Positions 33,004 to 39,297 of a DNA stretch of 44,917 bases are shown in pieces. The notes beneath the pieces were generated by a model, which saw only the letters and a list, made by a program, of their open reading frames with translations, made no database searches and had not been told where the DNA came from. The stretch comes from Phycisphaerales bacterium (lineage in GTDB: Bacteria; Planctomycetota; Phycisphaerae; Sedimentisphaerales; Anaerobacaceae). The stretch spans positions 5,537,117 through 5,582,033 of the forward strand of contig CP070675.1 in the NCBI GenBank assembly GCA_020352215.1. Reading direction: 5' to 3'. Positions within the stretch are counted from its first letter, which is position 1, and the number at the start of each line of letters is the position of its first letter. The translations under genes and the position numbers were made by a program.

Positions 33004-34731
33004 ATGGATGCGGAAGAACTTGAGAAGTACACGTCGGCGGTCACGCTTTCAGATATGGAAATCTTCGTTTTTCCCGAGCTCATGTACAGCCTTGTCTTGG
33101 CGAATATCATGAGCCCAATTATCTGGCGGTGGCGCGAGCTGGACTGCTTCAAGAAGCTCGAAGGCAAGAGCAGCTACAAGAGACTAATGCGGCTCAAGCA
33201 GTTTATAATCGACGAGTTTGAGTTCAATCTGGACCTTGAGACCTGGGGGCTCACCAACCAGGCCGCGGAACTGAAGCGGTTCGAGAAGTTCATTCCACCT
33301 GCGGAAATTGCCAAAAGCAATGCTCTTTTCGGCTACGAGGGTGACAAGTACTACTTTGACGTCGACATCAGAAAGCACTTCGGGCTGGACAAATATGACG
33401 GCGAGATTATTCCTTACTGGAAAACCGAGACCGTCGAGGCGATGGAGGCCTTTCGTCTCAAAGAGGGTTACAGCAAGGCGGCGGGGGAGTGCGTGTCACT
33501 TTCGGCCCTGTATGCAGCAGCAGCGTTCATCGTCTGCGGGATACCGCTTCAAGATATATACATGATACTTACGCCGCTTCATTCGCAAAACTTCGTCGAT
33601 ATTCAGGATGGGGTTCTCACGAACAACAGAAGGCTGGTGACCAAAACGATGTGGTTCAACGGTACGGCAATCTCCAACAAGGCTCAGCGCGCCTTGCGCA
33701 ACGAGAATGTCACGATCGTTGCGCACTCATCCGGTTATGTGCACTGCCTTTACGACGATGCGACGATAGATAAGAAGGCCTATGAATATTTTGTCGGGCA
33801 GCTGGATGCGTATCTGTCGACTGAGCTGACGTTGCCGATTTTCGCAAACTTCCTGCGAACGTATCAAGACTATCAGAAATTCTTCCAGCTTTGCCGCGAC
33901 TGCCACGGTCAGCCACAATTCGTAAAGGCCGAAGTCTTGTTTCACTATGAGCATGGAAGCAATTACAGGGTGGGTGACAAAAGCTGCGAGAAACTACTCG
34001 CAGAGGTTTCGGATGACGATTTTATCCCGTATGAGCTGCCCGGCCGGATTCGTTGTGATGACCTTGAGAAACTCCTGGCAAAGAAAAGGGTGGACATGAG
34101 GGACTCACAGCACAGGGCTTTCTTCGCGAAATCTGTTGAGCGTGTTATGCCCGAGCCTCAGCAGTTCGTGGACAGACTTGCCGATTTTGTGCGGACAGAA
34201 CCCAAGCTCCCTTCTTCAGATAAGAATTTCCTTGCCGGCAACTCAATTGATATCTCGCCCGATCAAAGCAGGCAAGAGATAGTCAGCTATCTCCGGAGCA
34301 AACGCCGAAGCAACGTCACCGCCGATCTTGCGTTCTACGCCTATCGCGACATGGAGAGCTGTGACTGGGTCCCGTTTGTCAAGGCGGCTGTTGAGCGGAA
34401 CCCTGTCTCTGTAGCGATGCTCGACTCGATGTCACTCGACGAGGCATACTCGTGGCTCCAACAGATGCCAGATGACTCGATCTACGACGGCAAACGATTA
34501 GCCCAGCCGGATGAGGCTGCAAACTACAAAACCGGTGATGGACTCGAAAAGGCCTTCGTCCTGGCTAACCTGATCCGCCAGAGAAATCCGGAGCACGATG
34601 TGGAGATAGTCTCAAACGATGAGCGCGTTACCGTGAGCGCATCGGATCAGTACGGCTTTGTCTCGAACAAAGGTCTCAGCAGACGCGTGTTCGCTTCGAA
34701 GGACGGGAACATCCACACATCCGACGAGTGA
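33004..34731 (+). CDS. unknown protein with transglutaminase-like Cys/His pattern
   Basis: A 575-residue protein not recognised as any named family. The central part has a pattern reminiscent of the papain-like transglutaminase core: Cys163 in AAGECVSLSALYAAAAFIV, a GIPL turn, then His193 in LTPLHSQNFVDI and an Asp (199 or 202) in VDIQDG. This could be a catalytic triad. There is no signal peptide or clear transmembrane helix. The C-terminal third (about 420-575) is helical and charged, with NVTADLAFYAYRDMES and LSLDEAYSWLQQ-like stretches. The start at 33004 is chosen over TTG 32980, which overlaps arsC; GGCGGAG lies upstream. It is the last gene of its plus-strand run. The function is unknown; the triad is a hypothesis. 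Confidence 0.7.
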   Translation: MDAEELEKYTSAVTLSDMEIFVFPELMYSLVLANIMSPIIWRWRELDCFKKLEGKSSYKRLMRLKQFIIDEFEFNLDLETWGLTNQAAELKRFEKFIPPAEIAKSNALFGYEGDKYYFDVDIRKHFGLDKYDGEIIPYWKTETVEAMEAFRLKEGYSKAAGECVSLSALYAAAAFIVCGIPLQDIYMILTPLHSQNFVDIQDGVLTNNRRLVTKTMWFNGTAISNKAQRALRNENVTIVAHSSGYVHCLYDDATIDKKAYEYFVGQLDAYLSTELTLPIFANFLRTYQDYQKFFQLCRDCHGQPQFVKAEVLFHYEHGSNYRVGDKSCEKLLAEVSDDDFIPYELPGRIRCDDLEKLLAKKRVDMRDSQHRAFFAKSVERVMPEPQQFVDRLADFVRTEPKLPSSDKNFLAGNSIDISPDQSRQEIVSYLRSKRRSNVTADLAFYAYRDMESCDWVPFVKAAVERNPVSVAMLDSMSLDEAYSWLQQMPDDSIYDGKRLAQPDEAANYKTGDGLEKAFVLANLIRQRNPEHDVEIVSNDERVTVSASDQYGFVSNKGLSRRVFASKDGNIHTSDE

Positions 34732-34738
34732 CTGTCTC

Positions 34739-34764
34739 GATGTACCGAAATCCTTCGGCGCATC
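34739..34764. terminator. hairpin between convergent genes, possible bidirectional terminator
   Basis: GATG-ta-CCGAA-atcc-TTCGG-cg-CATC forms a stem with a four-base loop and a two-base internal mismatch, and can be lengthened by CTC/GAG with one bulge. It lies just after the stop of the plus-strand gene and 39 bases from the stop of the minus-strand cytochrome gene. No T-run follows, so intrinsic termination is uncertain. Confidence 0.45.
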
Positions 34765-34802
34765 GGAGAGCAGTGCGGCAATTGCCAGGCACTACGCGAC
34801 GG

Positions 34803-36161
34803 TCACTTGTTGAAATCCGGCTTGGTCGTATCGCCGTCGGCTGCTCTCACCTCAAATACCTTTCCGGGTTTGCCGCTGTCGAGCAGCTTCTCTGCTTGTT
34901 CTTCGATTTCCATACACCTCTTCTTTAGCTCGTAGAAGCCATGCCACCATGCGTAGTCAGGCGCCATCATGGCCGCTCCGAACCGGGCTCGCCTTCCCTC
35001 GTGATGCCACAGTTCATACATTTCGATTTCGAGCTTCTCGTCGAGGTTCTTTCGCTTGTCGAGCAGCTTCTTTTCGTATAGCTCGTCTATGAGCTTCTTC
35101 ATCGGCTTGAAATAATTGTCGTTGTAGCTCACGATCGTGGCGTCGAAACGGGTGAAATGACCCCTGGTCCAGTTCTCCGAGTGACACGCTTTGCAGATCT
35201 TTTCCATCTTCTCACGTTCTTCTTGCCAATTGGTGCCCGCCGGCCACGGTTTGAACTGACTCGGCCTGACCGTCAGGGGAGCTTGTGTCTCCCACGCCAT
35301 GCGCTCGGTGACATCGTGCGTGGCGGCAACGTCGTTCACACCCGACATGTGACACACCGAACAGGTGGGGGCTCGGTAGTCCACCCCCGGAGTCCATGTC
35401 CCCGGAGCCGCGTTCCAATTCCAGCTGTCACCCTCGGCATGGTATATTGCGCCATGCTTTGACTCATTGAATATCTCGATCTGTGGATGATCGGGCCCCA
35501 GGTGGCACTGCCCACATGCCTCCGGCTTTCTCGCTTCGGCCAACGAGAACTTATGCCTTGTGTGACAACTGGAGCAGCTGCCGCGGCTGCCATCCGGGTT
35601 TATCCTGCCCACCCCGACGTTCGGCCATGTGCTGCTGTCGAATTGTCCGTTTTCGACCGTCACTACACTGCCGTGACAATGGTAGCAGCCTGTTTGCCGC
35701 TCTATGTCACTGTTCATGCCGTGATTCAACCAAGGGTCTATCTTCCATATCAGTTCGAGCGTGTTGGCGTGTTTGCTCCGGGCGTATTGGGCTGCTTCGC
35801 CCGGGTGACATCGCGAGCAGTCCTTTGGCGAGACTATGGTAGTTATGGAGGTCTTATCATACTCGAGATGACCAATGCTCTTATCGGTGTCTGCAGGACC
35901 GGCCCGGTGACAATCGAGACAGGAGACGTTGGCGTGGGCGTGCCTGCTGGCCGCCCAATCTGCAACCATGCCTCCGTTGAGGGTGGCATGGCAGCTGATG
36001 CATCTCTGGGCCTCTTCGGGGATAGTGCGGATGATGCGGTATTCTTTTGGCGGCGGCAATTCCACCTGGGATGTCTCCTTGGCCACAGCGGCAACGCCCG
36101 CCAATCCAACGACAAACGCCCATGCTATAGCGCAATATGAGCTTCTTCCTGAAGTTGTCAT
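34803..36161 (-). CDS. octahaem cytochrome c, hydroxylamine oxidoreductase-like
   Basis: A 452-residue exported cytochrome with eight CxxCH haem motifs (CISCH, CLDCH, CSRCH, CYHCH, CSSCH, CGQCH, CSVCH, CKACH) after a signal peptide (AIAWAFVVGLAGVAAVA). HAO-family marks include MSGVNDVAATHDVTERMAW and the C-terminal APDYAWWHGFYELKKR. HAO relatives either oxidise hydroxylamine or hydrazine, using a tyrosine-crosslinked P460 haem, or reduce nitrite or hydroxylamine when the crosslink is absent. The gene follows a NapC/NrfH-type quinol dehydrogenase, as in the reductive HaoCA pairs of Campylobacterota, so a reductase fed by the quinol pool is more likely. Whether the Tyr in PDYAWW is the crosslinking residue needs an alignment. 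The ATG at 36161 is supported by a nearby GGGA and the signal peptide. Confidence 0.88.
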   Translation of the reverse strand: MTTSGRSSYCAIAWAFVVGLAGVAAVAKETSQVELPPPKEYRIIRTIPEEAQRCISCHATLNGGMVADWAASRHAHANVSCLDCHRAGPADTDKSIGHLEYDKTSITTIVSPKDCSRCHPGEAAQYARSKHANTLELIWKIDPWLNHGMNSDIERQTGCYHCHGSVVTVENGQFDSSTWPNVGVGRINPDGSRGSCSSCHTRHKFSLAEARKPEACGQCHLGPDHPQIEIFNESKHGAIYHAEGDSWNWNAAPGTWTPGVDYRAPTCSVCHMSGVNDVAATHDVTERMAWETQAPLTVRPSQFKPWPAGTNWQEEREKMEKICKACHSENWTRGHFTRFDATIVSYNDNYFKPMKKLIDELYEKKLLDKRKNLDEKLEIEMYELWHHEGRRARFGAAMMAPDYAWWHGFYELKKRCMEIEEQAEKLLDSGKPGKVFEVRAADGDTTKPDFNK

Positions 36162-36178
36162 AGTTGTTTCCCTTTCCC

Positions 36179-36736
36179 TTATTGCGAGAACAGTCTGTTT
36201 TGACGCTGATGTCCGACATCTTCGTGACACTGCACACACCTGTTTTCAGGTGCATTGGGCTGAGCCAACGACGCTACGTGTGCGATCCTGGCGGCGGAAT
36301 TGCCGGGCTTGGCAAGCAGGCTGTCATGGCAGTGCAGACACGTTTCATTAGACATGTGGTCCAAGACCTTCTTGCGCATCTTTTCGGGATCGTATTCGGC
36401 GCCAAAGTAATGCTTGTAAATATCCTTGGCGCCTGTGTAGGCCTTGGCCGCTATGTGAGTGAAGTATTCTTCCTTTGGCGGCAGGTGGCAGTCGACGCAT
36501 TCGGTGCGGATACCGGCGGCGTTGGCGCCGTGCGGCGAGAGTTCCCAAGTCACGTATGCGGTGTTCATTTCGTGGCATTTGCCGCCGCAGTATTCGGATC
36601 TGGACACGGGCACCATCGCCGCATTGAGGGCAACGAAGCACAGTATCGCAAAAGCGAATCCGCCGAGGAACACCGGCACATGTCTTGGCAGTCCTCTACG
36701 AACCCAACCTACCAACTTAGCATCAGAGTCAAGCAT
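36179..36736 (-). CDS. NapC/NrfH-type tetrahaem quinol dehydrogenase with CX3CH first haem
   Basis: A 185-residue membrane-anchored cytochrome. One transmembrane helix (about 20-42, VPVFLGGFAFAILCFVALNA) is followed by four haem sites. Three are standard (CVDCH, CLHCH, CVQCH), but the first reads CGGKCHEM, i.e. Cys-x3-Cys-His, with the CHxM methionine of NrfH-type quinol-side haems kept. The codons TGC GGC GGC AAA TGC CAC were checked directly. It should pass electrons from menaquinol to the octahaem protein encoded 17 bases downstream. The ATG at 36736 has no clear SD. A palindrome and -10-like element lie upstream at 36846-36862. Confidence 0.9.
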   Translation of the reverse strand: MLDSDAKLVGWVRRGLPRHVPVFLGGFAFAILCFVALNAAMVPVSRSEYCGGKCHEMNTAYVTWELSPHGANAAGIRTECVDCHLPPKEEYFTHIAAKAYTGAKDIYKHYFGAEYDPEKMRKKVLDHMSNETCLHCHDSLLAKPGNSAARIAHVASLAQPNAPENRCVQCHEDVGHQRQNRLFSQ

Positions 36737-36845
36737 TCGTGCAATTTAGCAATGCCCGGAAAGCCTGCAACATATTTCTTTTCCGGTGGCCGGCCTGCAG
36801 GTGGATTGGGGCCTCTGTGGTGGCGGCTTGAATCCGCCGCAGGCC

Positions 36846-36862
36846 TTCACTAAGTGAATATA
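36846..36862 (-). promoter_or_regulatory. palindrome overlapping a putative -10 of the NapC/HAO operon
   Basis: TTCACT-A-AGTGAA (36846-36858) is a perfect 6+1+6 inverted repeat. On the minus strand it directly follows TATATT (36857-36862), a good -10, so a bound dimer would block transcription. No good -35 was found. The leader to the ATG would be about 110 bases and contains the 36810-36845 stem-loop. Confidence 0.4.
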
Positions 36863-37000
36863 TGCCTTATTGGGCTGGAAATGCGGTTCCTGGTGCAAGA
36901 AGGGGGCATTGGGCTCATCGGGCGGAGTCGAGACGCGCTACCTCTACGCCGCGGACGGCGAGGTTCTGCAATAAATTTGTCAGAAAAAGCGATTTTTGGG

Positions 37001-37029
37001 TTGCGGGAGCGAACAAGTAGGACTAAAAT
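37001..37029 (+). promoter_or_regulatory. sigma70-type promoter of the FlgM-like gene
   Basis: TTGCGG (37001-37006) and TAAAAT (37024-37029) are 17 bases apart. The predicted start of transcription falls at the left edge of the inverted repeat at 37037-37055. Confidence 0.45.
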
Positions 37030-37036
37030 GAGAATA

Positions 37037-37055
37037 TAAGACCGTATAGGTCTTA
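37037..37055. promoter_or_regulatory. perfect inverted-repeat operator candidate
   Basis: TAAGACC-GTATA-GGTCTTA, with seven-base perfect arms and a five-base centre, sits at about +1 to +20 of the proposed promoter. The half-site GGTCTTA recurs at 37511-37517 upstream of the Rrf2 gene. It is a good candidate for a repressor site, possibly for that Rrf2 protein. Confidence 0.5.
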
Positions 37056-37104
37056 CTTAGCTGACCTGTTGTATGAGTCGCTCGATGCTGTAAGGAGCCC
37101 GAAA

Positions 37105-37380
37105 ATGTTGGCTGTGAGTGATAAGAAGGACGAGTCAAGGGTACGCAGAAATAGGGTCGGGACTGCGGTTTCAGACGTGGGCCGCAATGATGGTCCACCG
37201 GGCAGGGCTGCCGGAGGTTCAGACGAGATAATCTGGATGCGGCGTGTCCGCAGGGGCAAAGTAATGGCGGTTCGCCGCAAACTCGCCGAGGGCAAATACG
37301 ATTTGAACAGACGACTGAGGGGTGCGATTGACAAGATTATCAAAGACGTTGGTCCGGGACCGGGGCATCGGAATCATTGA
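37105..37380 (+). CDS. small protein with FlgM-like C-terminal segment
   Basis: A 91-residue protein; the ATG at 37105 has GGAG seven bases upstream, so the longer frame from 37069 is not used. The N-terminal half is polar, glycine- and arginine-rich and probably disordered. Residues about 52-80, KVMAVRRKLAEGKYDLNRRLRGAIDKII, resemble the anti-sigma-28 FlgM helix region (basic run, A-x-G-x-Y-D, then a helix). A small anti-sigma or DNA-binding role is conceivable; the resemblance is weak. No flagellar genes are in the window. Its promoter and operator are listed separately. Confidence 0.55.
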   Translation: MLAVSDKKDESRVRRNRVGTAVSDVGRNDGPPGRAAGGSDEIIWMRRVRRGKVMAVRRKLAEGKYDLNRRLRGAIDKIIKDVGPGPGHRNH

Positions 37381-37515
37381 TTCCATTCGTTACCGGGCCG
37401 GCAAGGAGTCGTCTCCGAGCGTTCAGAGTGGATCGGGGGGCCTGTTGAAGCTGCTGAGTGCTCGCTGAGAGACCGGATTACCTGTGGCATAACGGCAGCA
37501 ATGCGTTGGAGGTCT

Positions 37516-37529
37516 TAGGCTGTAGCCTA
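37516..37529. repeat. inverted repeat upstream of the Rrf2 gene
   Basis: TAGGCT-GT-AGCCTA is a perfect 6+2+6 repeat inside a larger imperfect palindrome (about 37510-37536) whose left arm includes GGTCTTA, the half-site of the 37037-37055 operator. It lies about 70 bases upstream of the proposed Rrf2 -35. Confidence 0.4.
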
Positions 37530-37598
37530 TGGGACTTTCGGTTGTCGTCACTTGGGTAAGCGATTGCGTACAGCTTCTTGCCGGTCCTTTATCTTCTG

Positions 37599-37627
37599 TT
37601 GACATAATGAGCAGCAAGGTGGATATT
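37599..37627 (+). promoter_or_regulatory. sigma70-type promoter of the Rrf2 gene
   Basis: A perfect TTGACA (37599-37604) and GATATT (37622-37627) are 17 bases apart, about 47 bases before the ATG at 37674. Confidence 0.55.
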
Positions 37628-37673
37628 GCCTGAATGTGAGACTGCGAACTGAAAAACCGAAGAGGGCTTAAAG

Positions 37674-38096
37674 ATGGAAGTAGTAAGGCGAAACACAGAT
37701 TACTCTTTGCGTGCGATGCTGAATCTGGCCAGACATTATAACGATGGCCCGGTATCCACGAGGAAGGTTGCTGCAGAGGAAGACGTCTCATATCAGCTTG
37801 CCTGCAAGCTGATGCAACGGCTTCATGACGCCAAACTGGTCGAGAGCTCGATGGGGCCCAAGGGCGGGTTCCGGTTGAGCCGAGAGCCATCGCGGATAAA
37901 CGTGCTGCAGATAATAGAGGCAATTCAAGGGCCATTGAGTCTGAACAAGTGTCTCCTGAATGCGGATGCATGTTCTCGGCAGAGTCACTGTGCGGTAAAC
38001 GAAAGACTCGCCGAACTTCAGGAGACTATGGATGTCTATCTTGGTGGTATCACGCTGGAAGAGCTCTGCAACGGCCACAACGGGCAAAAGGAGTAA
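37674..38096 (+). CDS. Rrf2-family transcriptional regulator with three cysteines
   Basis: A 140-residue Rrf2 regulator. The winged helix reads DYSLRAMLNLARHY, VSTRKVAAEEDVSYQLACKLMQRLHDAKLVESSMGPKGGFRLSR, and the dimerisation helix begins INVLQIIEAIQGPL. Cys93, Cys100 and Cys106 (C-x6-C-x5-C) match the cluster-binding region of IscR/NsrR-type members, so it probably senses iron-sulfur status, nitric oxide or redox change. GAGG is eight bases before the ATG. It heads a plus-strand run with the cupin, the HD protein and the DUF255 protein. Targets may include its own gene, the FlgM-like gene and perhaps hcp; that is inference. Confidence 0.9.
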   Translation: MEVVRRNTDYSLRAMLNLARHYNDGPVSTRKVAAEEDVSYQLACKLMQRLHDAKLVESSMGPKGGFRLSREPSRINVLQIIEAIQGPLSLNKCLLNADACSRQSHCAVNERLAELQETMDVYLGGITLEELCNGHNGQKE

Positions 38097-38123
38097 GCTC
38101 AGAAGAGGTTACAGGAGGAAGAT

Positions 38124-38474
38124 ATGAGCATCGAAAAAGACAGAAGAGCGGTGTTGCAGGACTGTCTTGGCAAAGCGCAGGACCTGGCGGATTTGGTGGA
38201 ATACTCGAACGATTCGATCGTCAGCAAAACGATACTGGATAAGCGGACTGGGACTTTGACGCTGTTTGCGTTTGATGAAGGCCAGAAGCTGAGCGAGCAC
38301 ACGTCGCCCTATGATGCGGTCGTGCAGGTTCTCGATGGAAGGGCCACGCTGGTCATAGGCGGTGAGGAAGTTGGGGTCTTGCCGGGGCAGATAATCATAA
38401 TGCCGGCCAACGTGCCGCACGCAGTCATTGCCGAGGACAAATTCAAGATGCTCTTAACCATGATTCGTGCGTGA
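38124..38474 (+). CDS. cupin-domain protein
   Basis: A 116-residue single-domain cupin: GTLTLFAFDEGQKLSEHTSPYDAVVQVLDGRATLVIGGEE, then VLPGQIIIMPANVPHAVIAEDKFKMLL. Metal-binding histidines are likely in SEHTS and PHAV. AGGAGG precedes the ATG at ideal spacing. It lies 27 bases after the Rrf2 gene and 35 before the HD-domain gene. Such small cupins often sit beside redox regulators in anaerobes, but no reaction can be assigned. Confidence 0.87.
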   Translation: MSIEKDRRAVLQDCLGKAQDLADLVEYSNDSIVSKTILDKRTGTLTLFAFDEGQKLSEHTSPYDAVVQVLDGRATLVIGGEEVGVLPGQIIIMPANVPHAVIAEDKFKMLLTMIRA

Positions 38475-38509
38475 GCAGCAGTAGTCTGTGTGAGAATGGA
38501 GCGAAACGA

Positions 38510-39268
38510 ATGTTCAGGTGCCCGGGACAAGATCAGAGATTCTGGAAGCCCGAAGATATCTTCGAGGTCAATTGCTCACAGTGCGGCGGGGCGGTCGAGT
38601 TTTTCAAGGACGAACCGAAGCTCAAGTGTCGCAAGTGCGGTCACATCGTGGCCAATCCGAAGATAGACCTCGGATGCGCCGAGTGGTGTCAATACGCCGA
38701 GCAGTGCGTCGGGGTCTCAGGGGCAAAGAACACGAATGCCCTGCGGAATGGTCTCATTGACGAGATGAAGGCGGTTTTTGGTTCGGACCAGAAGCGAATC
38801 GACCACGCGCTTGCGGTTCTCGGATACGCCGAGAGTATACAGGCGACGGAGGGTGCCGATCCGCTGGTGGTCAAGGCCGCCGCGGTCTTGCATGACATAG
38901 GGATTCACCAGGCCGAAAAGAAGCATGGTTCCTCCGCGGCCAAATATCAAGAGATCGAAGGACCGCCAATTGCCGCGAAGATTCTGAAAAAGCACGATGT
39001 GGCTGACGAGGCCGTCGAGCATATCTGCAAGATTATCGCGAACCATCACAGTGCCCGGGACATTGATACGATTGAATTCAAGTGCGTGTGGGATGCCGAC
39101 CGGCTCGTGAATATGCCGGCGGAGTATGGTGACGCGAGCGAAGGGCAAATCCGTGAGGCCATTGAGAAGGCGTTCAAGACCGACACCGGTCGCAAGATTG
39201 CCGTGGAGGAGCTTATCGAGGCCGCTGGTGAAGAGGACCCTGCGGAGTGTGCCCGAAATGATCATTGA
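38510..39268 (+). CDS. zinc-ribbon plus HD-domain phosphohydrolase-like protein
   Basis: A 252-residue protein with two parts. Residues 1-80 are cysteine-rich: NCSQCGG and LKCRKCGH form a zinc ribbon, followed by [14 protein letters not shown], a further Cys-x3-Cys-x5-Cys cluster that could bind iron-sulfur. Residues about 95-220 are an HD domain: [23 protein letters not shown] (HD), [12 protein letters not shown] and [13 protein letters not shown] proteins hydrolyse phosphate esters of nucleotides and related compounds. The ATG at 38510 has GGAG eight bases upstream; a longer GTG start at 38471 overlapping the cupin stop is possible. Its end overlaps the upstream extension of the DUF255 frame. 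Substrate unknown. Confidence 0.85.
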   Translation: MFRCPGQDQRFWKPEDIFEVNCSQCGGAVEFFKDEPKLKCRKCGHIVANPKIDLGCAEWCQYAEQCVGVSGAKNTNALRNGLIDEMKAVFGSDQKRIDHALAVLGYAESIQATEGADPLVVKAAAVLHDIGIHQAEKKHGSSAAKYQEIEGPPIAAKILKKHDVADEAVEHICKIIANHHSARDIDTIEFKCVWDADRLVNMPAEYGDASEGQIREAIEKAFKTDTGRKIAVEELIEAAGEEDPAECARNDH

Positions 39269-39297
39269 GCGGAGCACTGCAGTGGTTCGAGGACAAT

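Larger units (their letters stand above)
36737..37104. other. 368-base divergent regulatory region
   Basis: It separates the NapC/HAO operon (minus) from the small FlgM-like gene (plus). It holds a bipartite stem-loop at 36810-36845 (GGCCT/AGGCC outer arms, GGCGG/CCGCC inner arms), a palindrome next to a -10-like element for the minus strand, and a promoter-operator for the plus strand; the last two are listed separately. At 36930-36974 a plus-strand frame reads ETRYLYAADGEVLQ then stop, vaguely like an RHS/YD repeat end. No complete gene is supported. Confidence 0.5.
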
